A stretch of DNA of 64,000 nucleotides from Bacteroides sp. Lineage in GTDB: Bacteria > Bacteroidota > Bacteroidia > Bacteroidales > Bacteroidaceae. The stretch covers positions 45,818-109,817 of the forward strand of contig JAFURM010000019.1 in assembly GCA_017471925.1 (NCBI GenBank). The letters are read 5' to 3'. A model generated the notes under the pieces. It worked only from the letters and a program-made list of their open reading frames with translations. It was not told the DNA's origin and ran no database searches. The translations under genes were made by a program, and so were the position numbers. Below, one piece after another: positions 8,021 to 17,478 of this stretch. Numbering within the stretch: position 1 is the first letter of the stretch; each line of letters opens with the position of its first letter.

Positions 8021-9898
8021 TCACTCTTTGATGCAACGAATAGAGAAGCCTTTATAAAAGCTATTCGTGGAATCCATTGCCGAAGATACCTTGAAGTCAT
8101 CTTGCTCACCCATCAAAAGATAAGCTGTATCAGAAAGAGAGGTGCCGTCCTCATTCATTATCCAAAAACCGACCAACTGTCCTTTACTAATGTGAGCACT
8201 ATACCATCCTCCAACAGCATATCCATAGAAATTTGTTACATTATTCGCACTTAAAACCGGAAGTTTGGAATCAACACTCTGCCACTCTCCTGCCTTCAGT
8301 GCGGCTGCGCTACCGGCATAAGCCAACAGTTTGTCAAAATCGACTGCTTGAGGAATACGCCAGTTATCAGGAGCCAGATTTCCGGCCAACAAGGCTTCAC
8401 CATTGTAGAAATAGTGTTTGTCGGAAGAGACGAAATAGCCGGCTCCCTCTCCAACCTTATTGCGCTGCGTCAGAATGGTACCATCATCATAATAAGGAGT
8501 TTTCAACTCTTCACGCATCCAATATTGCGCACCAATCTTCACGATGGGATAGGTCTGCAATACACCATCGCGTAAATCTCTCAGCAAATAGGCCATGGCT
8601 GTAACGGTGGCCGATTCATTTGGCTTGTCAAAAGCAATCTTACCATCGCTATCAATATAGAATTTTTCAATGGCCGAAGAGGTGCCGGCCGTATAGGTCA
8701 GCACATTCTCATCTACATCCCAAACCACCTTTCCTCCATGAACATCGCCGGTCGTATTCAACAGTTGCAACACCGTTCCTTCGGCAATGGAAGTTTCACC
8801 ATTCACTACGGGATAGAGCGTTATGGCCTGTGCATCCACCTCATTGCTATGCAGATATTCCTTGCACACCTCGGCTACTGCGACATTGTTCTTATATATC
8901 CGATAAACATTGGAAGAGTTGAACGTAAAGGCGTTGACATGCACCGCCGTAACTTCAGAACTGCTGTTACCGGTCTGTATCGTGTTTTCATCCCAATCCA
9001 CAATCTCACCGGTCAGGCCGATAAAGGTCAGCCCCTCATCAGTTACAGCAATAGAGACGGTCAGGGTGCATTGGGCATTTGCCTTCAGGGTTTCATTCAA
9101 CGAAATGGGCGAAGTGTAGATTTTCCCATTCCACTCCAAAGCAAGCATGTGTACATCACTCTTCAGTTCCTGAGGTATCACAATGAGCTCTTTGCCTACC
9201 AAACAACCTTCACTAACGCTCCAACTGCCATAGGGCACAATATCCTTTTGCACAGAGAAGTTGGCTATTTCACCCGTTGATAGGTTACATTCAGCCTGAG
9301 TGTAGAAACCACCGATAATCAACGTAGGATTTCCGGCCAGCAAGGTCTCCACATCAGAACTATCCGTAGGTTTCAGTTCCACTCTCAGTTTGGCAAATTT
9401 GTGATGGAAAGTCAATTTTACAGCCTCCTCACTCTTGCTTACATTATCGGTACGAGCCCACAGAAAGTCCGACTTGTAATAGTCATTCTCGTCACTCTGA
9501 TCTGTCTGTACGGACACGGGCAGTACATTATTCCCCGATTCAACCCGCTCAGTCTGATAGGGATAGTAAGCGATAAAGTCCAAAGCCACATTTTCCTCGG
9601 GATAATGGACATTCTTCTCGGGCGTCAGGCTACCACCCGTAGCAGCTTTCAGTTTCAAGTTGTTGATATATCTTTCGCCCTTAAGGTCTTCTCCTGTCTT
9701 CACTGCATACAAGCCAATCTCATCCCCCTGTTCGAAACTGCTTCCGGACACTCTGGTCACCTGATTAATCTGTGCCGAGAAACGGATGGGTGACGTACCC
9801 TCCTGCAAGCCAATTTCTTCCACTATATCATTGGAACATGAAATGAACAAACCGACAAGAAGCGGTAGCAGTCCAAAGGAGAATGAAGTTGCTTTCAT
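8021..9898 (-). CDS. Fimbrillin-family lipoprotein with C-terminal FISUMP domain
   Basis: Surface lipoprotein of unknown ligand. The signal peptide ends in the lipobox FISC with C21 followed by SNDIVEE, an acidic stretch fitting surface export. About residues 35-330 resemble fimbrillin/Mfa-like subunits (IRFSAQI, DEIGLYAV, FIAYYPYQ, LTFHHKFAKLRVEL, WDENT). The last 180 residues match the Fibrobacter succinogenes major domain: YPIVKIGAQYWMREELKT, YDDGT, NWRIPQAVDFDKLL, YGYAVGGWYS and the ending GFSIRCIKE. At 625 residues it is longer than a simple pilus subunit. Its own promoter lies upstream and the gene stands alone. It may be a tip adhesin, but no other fimbrial gene is near. Confidence 0.8.
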   Translation of the reverse strand: MKATSFSFGLLPLLVGLFISCSNDIVEEIGLQEGTSPIRFSAQINQVTRVSGSSFEQGDEIGLYAVKTGEDLKGERYINNLKLKAATGGSLTPEKNVHYPEENVALDFIAYYPYQTERVESGNNVLPVSVQTDQSDENDYYKSDFLWARTDNVSKSEEAVKLTFHHKFAKLRVELKPTDSSDVETLLAGNPTLIIGGFYTQAECNLSTGEIANFSVQKDIVPYGSWSVSEGCLVGKELIVIPQELKSDVHMLALEWNGKIYTSPISLNETLKANAQCTLTVSIAVTDEGLTFIGLTGEIVDWDENTIQTGNSSSEVTAVHVNAFTFNSSNVYRIYKNNVAVAEVCKEYLHSNEVDAQAITLYPVVNGETSIAEGTVLQLLNTTGDVHGGKVVWDVDENVLTYTAGTSSAIEKFYIDSDGKIAFDKPNESATVTAMAYLLRDLRDGVLQTYPIVKIGAQYWMREELKTPYYDDGTILTQRNKVGEGAGYFVSSDKHYFYNGEALLAGNLAPDNWRIPQAVDFDKLLAYAGSAAALKAGEWQSVDSKLPVLSANNVTNFYGYAVGGWYSAHISKGQLVGFWIMNEDGTSLSDTAYLLMGEQDDFKVSSAMDSTNSFYKGFSIRCIKE

Positions 9899-9927
9899 AA
9901 TGACTAATTTAAAAGTTAATTAACGCC

Positions 9928-9957
9928 CAAAGGTATACATATTATTCAAGAATCAAA
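9928..9957 (-). promoter_or_regulatory. Promoter of the fimbrillin/FISUMP lipoprotein
   Basis: Minus-strand TTTG (9954-9957), 18-base spacer, TACCTTTG (9928-9935), 29 bases before the ATG. A full -33/-7 match. Confidence 0.75.
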
Positions 9958-10040
9958 CCCTTTTTTCTACAAATAATTGGCCCGACCCTGAAAAAAGATA
10001 TAAGAATCATCGGATTTGAAGGTTTTACGGGCGTAATTTA

Positions 10041-11135
10041 TCATTCCATTGTGTATCCCATGCCTGTCAATGTATCAAGTATGGTATAAACTCGCTTATC
10101 CCACGAAGCATGTTCCAACGCTACTGCATAATTCTTATCTACCAGTTCTTGGTAATCCGCAATATGCGCCAAAATATGGATTATTTGTGAATCAGCACTT
10201 TCCCAATCAATATCAATAACGGGATTATATCCTACCAGTTCTATCAATTCTATGGGAGCACGTCCCAATAGCAGACAGCGACTTAACATTGCTTCCCAAT
10301 AGCGTTGAGTCAACGTATCCAACTTGCCCGCCTTTTCTGGATGAGTATCAACCTGTGGAAAGGATACTATAATCTTACATTGAGGAAGGGCATCAAGAAG
10401 CATGGCGGAAGTGGGGAAAGCCAGCTCTTTCAACATACCCTTTGCATCATAACGATTACATTTATAATAAGCAATATCACCATTATGGTATAATCGTTCC
10501 AAAATCTCATGATACTCTTTTTTTTGCCGTCCCAACTCATAAACATCTATTTCCCTTTCCGATAAGGGGTCTCCTGGGCGATAATCCGATATTTCTATAC
10601 CCTCAGGAATCCAACAAGCATTTATGCCCAATTCACAAGATAGTTTTTCAGCCATTGTTTTTACCGTTACAAAAACAGTCTTACATTTCAGAAGGCGCAA
10701 ATCATCATACAGACTTGCCCAAGTAGCCGGCCAAACGTCCCATAACATAGGAATTATCTCATAGTGATAGAAAAAGGGGAAAGAATTCATAAACAGCGTT
10801 TCCCCCCGTGAGGCAATTATTATCGCTTTTCTCTTTTTTCGCTTAACGATATACGGATATACAGCCATAGCCAAGCATCGGAACCTGCTTCTGATTGTTG
10901 GCACATTGGCTGTTCCGTGACCAAAAGAAGTTTTTCTGCCCTTTCGAGGGAACGAATTACTTCTCAAGAAAACAGATATCCGGTTCAAAGTCAAACCCAG
11001 ATTGAACAAATAGGATTTTTTTGCAGCAACTCCTTGTCGCTTTACTGCCTCCACAAACTGGACCATATAATACTGGAAATGGCCTTTGGAGCGTTTACGG
11101 TCTTTTATATACAACTTTATCATATGCGCATACAA
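10041..11135 (-). CDS. Glycosyltransferase, GT-B-like (last gene of polysaccharide operon)
   Basis: Probable sugar transferase acting on a lipid-linked glycan at the inner membrane. No close family is recognised with certainty. The N-terminal half has Rossmann-like strands (KAIIIASRGE, HYEIIPMLWDVW, KTVFVTVKTMAEKL). The second half has the pattern of a group-1 transferase C-domain: WIPEGIEISDYRPGD, then a late TQRYWEAMLSRCLLLGRAPIEL block, where E-x-M-x-x-x-x-x-x-L normally contacts the donor nucleotide. 364 residues. It starts 10 bases after the GT2 gene upstream and closes the operon. The donor and acceptor are unknown. Confidence 0.7.
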   Translation of the reverse strand: MYAHMIKLYIKDRKRSKGHFQYYMVQFVEAVKRQGVAAKKSYLFNLGLTLNRISVFLRSNSFPRKGRKTSFGHGTANVPTIRSRFRCLAMAVYPYIVKRKKRKAIIIASRGETLFMNSFPFFYHYEIIPMLWDVWPATWASLYDDLRLLKCKTVFVTVKTMAEKLSCELGINACWIPEGIEISDYRPGDPLSEREIDVYELGRQKKEYHEILERLYHNGDIAYYKCNRYDAKGMLKELAFPTSAMLLDALPQCKIIVSFPQVDTHPEKAGKLDTLTQRYWEAMLSRCLLLGRAPIELIELVGYNPVIDIDWESADSQIIHILAHIADYQELVDKNYAVALEHASWDKRVYTILDTLTGMGYTME

Positions 11136-11145
11136 GAGAAATAAA

Positions 11146-12198
11146 TCAATCTGTGAAATGTAGCCATTTTTTAAACCACTCCTTGAACCTTAAAGAAGCA
11201 AGTAACTTGACAGAGAAGACTTTTGCCCACATCGGCATCTTCCAGAAAATGGATAACAGACGATATCGAGTAGTTCGTCTTCCCGCACATTGGAGCAACG
11301 GAGGTACAAATTTCCTCTGCAGCAAATCCGTCACAATCTCATCTTTTTTCTTTTTACCTATGCAGGAAGAGGTTGCTATCCTATAGGCATGATAAATGCT
11401 CATTTGCATAATATCCACCAGCAAATTTATATAAAAAGGTTGCTTGGCCAATGGGCGGACATATGCAGATTTCAACTGTTGTATCTCTGCAAACTGATAG
11501 GCAATCTTTTCAGAATACCCATTGGAAGCGGCAATACCAGACACTGACTGAGGATTATAGATGTAATGCAAAGTTACATCCGGCAGCAAGCGGCAAGAAG
11601 CGGCATTCAATATAACCTGATAAGTAAACCAAGGATCTTCATTATAATGTCCCGGATGACAGCGTATTTTATTTCTGCGCAAAAAATCCATGTCATACAA
11701 TTTATTCCATGTAGCCACAAACAGATGTTTCCCTAAGCCATAACGATATTCCGCGACAGGAAAATCTCTTCCTTCTATCAAGATGTCTTCATATTGACAA
11801 CCTGGATACAGTTTCCCTGATACATCGCAACGGACAAACGACGCAGCTACAAAATCTACCGGATGTTCCATCATTGCACTATACAGGATTTCAATACAAT
11901 TAGGGAGTATCACATCATCACAGTCCATCGTGAAAAGAAAATCACCCGTAGCATTTTCTATTATGGTATTACGGGCTACAGCAATCCCTTGATTAGTCCC
12001 TTGATCAATAATACGGACATCACCACTTCTTGGGTGATTTTCCACGACCCTACGTACAACATCCATACTATCTCCCTTATCATCCACGAATAGATATTCA
12101 ATGTTTGGATAAGTTTGATTCAACGCAGACAAAAGTGTTTTTTCCACCAGATTGGCAGCATTGTATATGGGAATCCCGAGGGTTATTTTCCTTTTCAT
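11146..12198 (-). CDS. Family 2 glycosyltransferase
   Basis: GT-A inverting glycosyltransferase. The N-terminal nucleotide-sugar fold begins KRKITLGIPIYNAANLVEKTLLSALNQ, followed by YLFVDDKGDS, the NQGIAVARNTII block and the metal-binding D-x-D-type motif MDCDD near residue 93. The C-terminal 130 residues (about 220-350) are helical and basic, without clear membrane spans. The start codon overlaps the stop of the upstream GT2 gene by 4 bases (12195-12198), showing translational coupling in the operon. Sugar specificity cannot be read. Confidence 0.88.
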   Translation of the reverse strand: MKRKITLGIPIYNAANLVEKTLLSALNQTYPNIEYLFVDDKGDSMDVVRRVVENHPRSGDVRIIDQGTNQGIAVARNTIIENATGDFLFTMDCDDVILPNCIEILYSAMMEHPVDFVAASFVRCDVSGKLYPGCQYEDILIEGRDFPVAEYRYGLGKHLFVATWNKLYDMDFLRRNKIRCHPGHYNEDPWFTYQVILNAASCRLLPDVTLHYIYNPQSVSGIAASNGYSEKIAYQFAEIQQLKSAYVRPLAKQPFYINLLVDIMQMSIYHAYRIATSSCIGKKKKDEIVTDLLQRKFVPPLLQCAGRRTTRYRLLSIFWKMPMWAKVFSVKLLASLRFKEWFKKWLHFTD

Positions 12199-13055
12199 TT
12201 TTTCGTCTTATCTATCAGATTATATTCTTGATCAACATATTCACTTTGGGTGGTGAAAAGCAAACGGATATTCCTAAGCCCTTTCCTTAAACGGGAAAAG
12301 AAATTCTTCAGCAAGCTACCTCCCCCATTCAGAGTCGTATTGCAAGTGACTGCGCGAACTTTACGGGACGTAAGTAGGCGCAACTTTCCATATTGCTTCA
12401 ATCCCAAAGACATCATCCCATCTTCTCCGCGAATGATATTGGTCCTATAACCTATTTTCTTTCCATAGTCCGTATGAAAAGCCAATACCATTCCACGGAC
12501 ACATAATTCCGGCCGATTGACATTCTGAATTTTCAGATAAATATCTCTCAAGAACTCATAAAACCATAAGCCCAAACTTGAATGCTCCTTGTCTGGCAAA
12601 AAACTCCATAAGCCATAGGTGCAAACGATACCTGGGGTTTGAAGTGCCTTTACATGTGTTGCTATATAATAAGGAGGGTACAATGTATCCGAGTCAATAC
12701 AAACATGATATTTTCCCTTAGCCTTATCCAGTCCACACTGTCGAGCAAATCCCGGACCTTTTCTTTCTTCCCTATACCAAGAGACACCCACCTCTTCCAA
12801 TATTGCATCTGTATGATCCATGGAATTATTACTCACCACTATTAGTTCCACAGGAAAATCACATTGGTTGTCAACCAAAGACCACAAACAGCCCCAAATA
12901 TGCCGCTCTTCATTATGGGCAATCACCACAACTGAGCATAAAGGTTTTTCCGGATGAAAATGTTTCATCTTATCTTTTACCTCTTCCCTTACTTCAGAGG
13001 GAATATCCACCGGAGCACACTCAAAAGCAACACGATATTTATCATACCATTTCAT
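12195..13055 (-). CDS. Family 2 glycosyltransferase
   Basis: GT-A glycosyltransferase with an N-terminal extension of about 38 residues before the core: CSVVVIAHNEERHIWGCLWSL, ELIVVSNNSMDHT, RKGPGFARQCGLDKAKG and the D-x-D motif CIDSDTLYPP. A later RGEDGMM motif is the probable general-base region. 286 residues and soluble by composition. It overlaps its neighbours on both sides by 4 bases (13052-13055 and 12195-12198), so it is tightly embedded in the polysaccharide operon. Confidence 0.88.
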   Translation of the reverse strand: MKWYDKYRVAFECAPVDIPSEVREEVKDKMKHFHPEKPLCSVVVIAHNEERHIWGCLWSLVDNQCDFPVELIVVSNNSMDHTDAILEEVGVSWYREERKGPGFARQCGLDKAKGKYHVCIDSDTLYPPYYIATHVKALQTPGIVCTYGLWSFLPDKEHSSLGLWFYEFLRDIYLKIQNVNRPELCVRGMVLAFHTDYGKKIGYRTNIIRGEDGMMSLGLKQYGKLRLLTSRKVRAVTCNTTLNGGGSLLKNFFSRLRKGLRNIRLLFTTQSEYVDQEYNLIDKTKK

Positions 13056-14221
13056 AACCGCAATTCCTTTTCTTTCAACAATGAATCAAACAAAATCTCC
13101 CATTTCATTCCAATCTTATCTATAGCATATCCCTTGGATTTGGAAAACGCCTGATTTCCCATTTGGATACGCACATTTTCCTCCTCTATTAGCCAATTAA
13201 TCCCTTCTGCCAGTTTTTCAATATCGTCATCTGGGATAAGGAGACCATCCTTACCATCCGAAATAATATCACGTGGGCCACATTTGCATGCAAATGACAC
13301 AACCGGAAGGCCACATGACATTGCCTCAACTATAACCAAGCCGAATCCCTCATAGCGAGAACTCAAAACGAACAAAGAACTATCCAAGTACTTTTCCTTT
13401 ATGTCAGACACAGTATGCTCCAAGCAACAAGAATCCGAAAGGTCCAAAGCCTCAATCTGTTCCTGCAGCTGTTCACGAAGCCATCCGTCTCCATATACGT
13501 TCAACTTCCAATCAGGATGTTTTTCTGCAACAATTCTCCAAGCCGCTATAAGTCGATCAAAACCCTTTTGAGGTACATACCGACCAGCTGCAATAACCCG
13601 TTTCTGTAAACAGGAAGAAGTTCTGTCCGAAATGAATGAAACGGGATTGGGTATGACTACAACATTGTCCAACTCTGGCCAACAAGAAGCATCTTCAGCG
13701 GTAAGTACTACAAACTTCGACAATTTCCGTAACTGTCTAATCAAAGCCCTCATCCAGATTTGCTGAACAATATTACAGATAAACCGAGGCAGCCATTTGA
13801 CTGAAAAATGCCGATAATGCAGCCTATCAAAATGAACTTCACCTATTTTAAGACTTCCATCAGACATTTCATGGAGAATATTGATGTCACGTCTCAGTAA
13901 TGATATCGTTATATCTGGTCTTATCTGACACAGACACTCGTTCAGCCTCCTCTTAAAAACAAGCATCCTATATTTATATTTCCACCATCGGCTTGCTATG
14001 GGCAAAGCATAAAGTTCTTCAAAGTCAAGTGCCAATTGATGTATATGAATGCTCTTGTCAAAATAGAAATAGGGTTTTCTATCCCCGCCATCAGTAATCA
14101 CAATATGGACTTCATAGCCTTTTCCTATCAGATAGTTGGCCTTTACAGCAAGCACTCTTTCCATTCCTCCCGACGAATAGATGGCTGGAACACAATATGC
14201 TATTATTCGCTTCTTCATCAC
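13052..14221 (-). CDS. Family 4 (group 1) glycosyltransferase
   Basis: Retaining GT-B glycosyltransferase. The N-domain begins KRIIAYCVPAIYSSGGMERVL with the glycine-rich SGGMERV loop of GT4 enzymes. The C-domain has VVIPNPVSF, AAGRYVPQKGFDRLI, LNVYGDGWLREQL and the donor-binding EX7E motif in SRYEGFGLVIVEAMSCGLPVV. 389 residues, normal for the family. It overlaps the flippase gene by 4 bases upstream and the GT2 gene by 4 bases downstream. The acceptor and sugar are unknown. Confidence 0.92.
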   Translation of the reverse strand: MMKKRIIAYCVPAIYSSGGMERVLAVKANYLIGKGYEVHIVITDGGDRKPYFYFDKSIHIHQLALDFEELYALPIASRWWKYKYRMLVFKRRLNECLCQIRPDITISLLRRDINILHEMSDGSLKIGEVHFDRLHYRHFSVKWLPRFICNIVQQIWMRALIRQLRKLSKFVVLTAEDASCWPELDNVVVIPNPVSFISDRTSSCLQKRVIAAGRYVPQKGFDRLIAAWRIVAEKHPDWKLNVYGDGWLREQLQEQIEALDLSDSCCLEHTVSDIKEKYLDSSLFVLSSRYEGFGLVIVEAMSCGLPVVSFACKCGPRDIISDGKDGLLIPDDDIEKLAEGINWLIEEENVRIQMGNQAFSKSKGYAIDKIGMKWEILFDSLLKEKELRL

Positions 14222-15675
14222 ATTTTATCTTTAAATTCCGTCCAATCGCCTTTCCCTTTGGCAAAAGACACAAGAACTCGCATAGACTTCAGCCTAAACA
14301 CATAAGACATTGACACAAAAAGAATAGTTCCCGTACATATTCCCACCAATATGCTCAAGGAAGGAACAGTGATATCAGAAGTCAATAACCAAATTCCTCC
14401 CCACATAATCAGTGACACCAAAGTAACCGGAGCCAAAATAAAGAAATGACCACGATAACCTATGCCCGTCAAGCGACGGGAAAAAGCTATGACAACAGCC
14501 ATGTCAACAAAAGAATAAACCAACAACCCCCAACATACGCCATAAATCCCCAAACGCATACTAACAAGCAGAATAATGACCGCCAATATTTTTTTTACTA
14601 TTTCAGAATATAAATGATAATCGCTCCTTCCTTTGGCATCCAGTACGAGTACATTAGCCTGCATAATCGGAAACCACATCATCGATATGGAAATAATCTG
14701 CAATAAAGGGGCTGCAGGCAACCATTTATCGGTAAGAATCAGCTGAATCACCGGATATGCGAGTGCGGACAAAGCAACCATTATCGGGAATAGGATATAG
14801 CTGGACAATCGTAAATACAGAATAAATATCTGATTAAACTTCTCTCCGTCATTCTGATAACGGCATTGCACTGGATAAAGGACCTTCTGCACTATATTGC
14901 CAAAATTCTGCACAGGGAACTGACTTAATGTATAAGAACGGTTAAAATAGCCCAGTTCAACTGCTCCGAAGTATTTACCTATAATCAATGAATATATATT
15001 ATTATATAAGGTATGAAGTAAATTAGAGAACAATAATTTTGAACCGAAACAAAACAATGAACGAAATGAAGATTTTAAGAACCTCCTTTGAGGTTGCCAT
15101 GCAGACAAGAACCACAACACTACAGTCCATAACAATGAAGTTGTCAAAGACTGCCCTACAATAGCCCAAGCTCCAGTTCCATTATATGCCATATAAATTC
15201 CCACTCCTCCACCAAGCACCACAGCACATAATGAAGCCTGTGCCATCTTTTTAAAATCTAAAAGAATGGAAAAACGAGCAACCTGCACTGTCGCAAAGGA
15301 ATTGATTATTAAAGCGATAAAATACACTCGCGAAATCGTCACCAGTTCCGGCTGTTCATAAAAAGAGGCTATCCAGGGGGCAAGAAAGAAGAAGAGCAGA
15401 TAGAATGCAACCGCAACGATGATATTGAAATAGAATGCCGTACTATAATCGGCCTCTGTCCTGTCCTGTTTCTGTATCAGTGCATTACCAAAGCCACTAT
15501 CTATAAAAGTCTGGGCTATAGCCATAAAGATGCCAAGCATAGCTATGAGGCCATAGTCATCGGGAGAGAGCAGACGGGCAATGATAATCGTCAAAATGAA
15601 CTGAATTCCTTGTGTAGAAAAGCGTTCTATTGCATTCCACATCACTCCTTTTACCGCCTGCCCTTTCAGTGACAT
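14218..15675 (-). CDS. Polysaccharide flippase, Wzx/MOP family (WzxC-like)
   Basis: Inner-membrane exporter that turns the undecaprenyl-linked repeat unit to the periplasmic face. 485 residues with about 12-14 hydrophobic spans. It starts MSLKGQAVKGVMWNAIERFSTQGIQF, the classic N-terminus of this family, followed by IIARLLSPDDYGLIAMLGIF and DSGFGNALIQK. A stretch around residues 205-275 contains the conserved FGSKLLFSNLLHTLYNN and YFNRSYTLSQFP. Its presence shows that the operon exports a glycan built on the cytoplasmic side. It starts 11 bases after the asparagine-synthase-like gene. Confidence 0.92.
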   Translation of the reverse strand: MSLKGQAVKGVMWNAIERFSTQGIQFILTIIIARLLSPDDYGLIAMLGIFMAIAQTFIDSGFGNALIQKQDRTEADYSTAFYFNIIVAVAFYLLFFFLAPWIASFYEQPELVTISRVYFIALIINSFATVQVARFSILLDFKKMAQASLCAVVLGGGVGIYMAYNGTGAWAIVGQSLTTSLLWTVVLWFLSAWQPQRRFLKSSFRSLFCFGSKLLFSNLLHTLYNNIYSLIIGKYFGAVELGYFNRSYTLSQFPVQNFGNIVQKVLYPVQCRYQNDGEKFNQIFILYLRLSSYILFPIMVALSALAYPVIQLILTDKWLPAAPLLQIISISMMWFPIMQANVLVLDAKGRSDYHLYSEIVKKILAVIILLVSMRLGIYGVCWGLLVYSFVDMAVVIAFSRRLTGIGYRGHFFILAPVTLVSLIMWGGIWLLTSDITVPSLSILVGICTGTILFVSMSYVFRLKSMRVLVSFAKGKGDWTEFKDKM

Positions 15676-15686
15676 ACCTCAAGTTT

Positions 15687-17462
15687 TTAATAGGTTAGCA
15701 ACTCCTTCCCTTCCACGAACTCTTCCCACCAAGTGACCAGAGCCAGAAGATTAAAATACTGCAATGCACAATTTTGCCGATACCAGAACCATTTGTGGCT
15801 ATCCGAAGAGACCTTTGCATAATCATTCAAAAATTTCTCTACCCCCTTCCGATTCAGATAATCATCAAAGATGCTGGATGACAATATGAAATCTTTCAAA
15901 CGGGAACAGCGAACCGGATCCTTAAAGAACAAAGGCATCGGGGCAAATCCTCCCTGCTTCTTCTTGGAAGTAATCACTTCCGGAAGAAGGGGCTTATAGC
16001 AATGTTTCAAAAGATATTTGGAAATTCCCCGTCCACGTATCATATCCATCAATCCGTCAGCCTTATACCTCATGGAAACAGGAAGTTGCTGCACATAATG
16101 GTATAGTTCCAAATCCATAAAAGGATAAGTGAGATTGTTGTCAAACATGCGTGCCATGCGTGAGGCTTTAAAAAGAATGATGCGATTAATGACAATCTCA
16201 ATGTCGGACAGTTGGGCATGTTGACGAAACAAATGGTCAAAACTCTGCATGTCCGGTCGAACCGTTTCACATGAGAGCAAATCATCAGAGGGGTGCTGCA
16301 ACAGGGATGACACTACAGACGATGAATAGCCGAAGCGTTCCCCTTCCATAATATGAAGTATCTTATCCAAATGAAACCGCACACGGGAAAGTTTACCACC
16401 GGTATCTATACGTGGACTATCCAACCCATGCTGCAACACATTCAACAACGGCACAAGTCCAGCTTTTCCCAACAGATAATGAAAAGCCAATTCACGCCCC
16501 GAAGTACCGAAATACTGGTCACTACCATCACCACCCAAAATAACTTCCGGCTTATCCGCCCCCATCATACGCATGGCACAAAAATTGACCATCAATCCGC
16601 CTTCTACAAACGGTTCTTCCAGAAAACGGATAATTTCAGGCAAAGCCTCAATCTCCGAGCCATCTATTTCATACTCATGATGACGGGTATCGAACGCCTG
16701 TGACATGACACGAGCCAATGGCAGTTCTGTCCAACAGTCTCCCTTGAATCCTACGGAATAAGAGTCAACGATGCCGCTAAAACACTTTCGCAAAGCAGCC
16801 AGATTGGAACCCGAATCATATCCTCCGCTCAACAATATTCCCACCCTACCTTGATGAGTGATTCGACGTTGTATGGCCTTCTGATGTAAAACGGCATAGC
16901 GATAGGAGCACTCCTCCAAACTCTGTCCCGACTCCAATATTGATTCCTCAACAACAGACAGAGGAAAGACTTTGCTGCAGCTCAGCCCTTCAGCTCTCTT
17001 CACCAGATGAAAGCCAGCTTCCAGACGTCGTATTCCCCGGAAAGGAGAGCGACCGGGCAACAGCAGACCACGTTGCAACGCTGCGGTCAATGAGCAACGA
17101 TCTGTTTCGGAAGGAGACAAAGCGTGAAGAGCAGACAAAGAGGTGGAGAAAGAGGCATCATCGGAATAATAGACAGAGAAGTGAGTTCCATGAAAATCTC
17201 GGACGATTCCGCTCTGCCTACCTGTGAAATAGAGAATCGTAAACGAGCCGTCCAACCGGGAAAAGGCCTTTTCTGACTCTTTCAGAAAAAGCTTGGCCAC
17301 TATTGTAGCATCGTCTTCTGTAGAAGTGGGTGCTACAAGATTCCTATTATAGAGTACTCCATAAAAAAAGAGACGAAGCGAAGGGGAATCAAATATAGAA
17401 TCCGGCTGTCTTCCTCCACACACATTGGGAAATCCGTCTGATGTCAGTTTTCCATATAGCAT
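15687..17462 (-). CDS. Asparagine-synthase-like protein of a polysaccharide cluster
   Basis: AsnB-like ATP pyrophosphatase; in glycan clusters such proteins are thought to amidate a sugar acid or modify another intermediate. The N-terminus starts MLYGKL, so the nucleophilic Cys2 of the glutaminase domain is absent; ammonia would have to come from elsewhere or the reaction differs. The synthetase domain keeps the PP-loop SGGYDSG at 212-218, VDSYSVGF, the EEPF block and the GGDGSDQYFG motif. 591 residues, usual for AsnB-type proteins. It lies inside the operon, 16 bases after the membrane GT2 gene and 11 before the flippase. It is unlikely to be the cell's general asparagine synthetase. Confidence 0.82.
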   Translation of the reverse strand: MLYGKLTSDGFPNVCGGRQPDSIFDSPSLRLFFYGVLYNRNLVAPTSTEDDATIVAKLFLKESEKAFSRLDGSFTILYFTGRQSGIVRDFHGTHFSVYYSDDASFSTSLSALHALSPSETDRCSLTAALQRGLLLPGRSPFRGIRRLEAGFHLVKRAEGLSCSKVFPLSVVEESILESGQSLEECSYRYAVLHQKAIQRRITHQGRVGILLSGGYDSGSNLAALRKCFSGIVDSYSVGFKGDCWTELPLARVMSQAFDTRHHEYEIDGSEIEALPEIIRFLEEPFVEGGLMVNFCAMRMMGADKPEVILGGDGSDQYFGTSGRELAFHYLLGKAGLVPLLNVLQHGLDSPRIDTGGKLSRVRFHLDKILHIMEGERFGYSSSVVSSLLQHPSDDLLSCETVRPDMQSFDHLFRQHAQLSDIEIVINRIILFKASRMARMFDNNLTYPFMDLELYHYVQQLPVSMRYKADGLMDMIRGRGISKYLLKHCYKPLLPEVITSKKKQGGFAPMPLFFKDPVRCSRLKDFILSSSIFDDYLNRKGVEKFLNDYAKVSSDSHKWFWYRQNCALQYFNLLALVTWWEEFVEGKELLTY

Positions 17463-17478
17463 ATTAGCCGTTCTTTTA

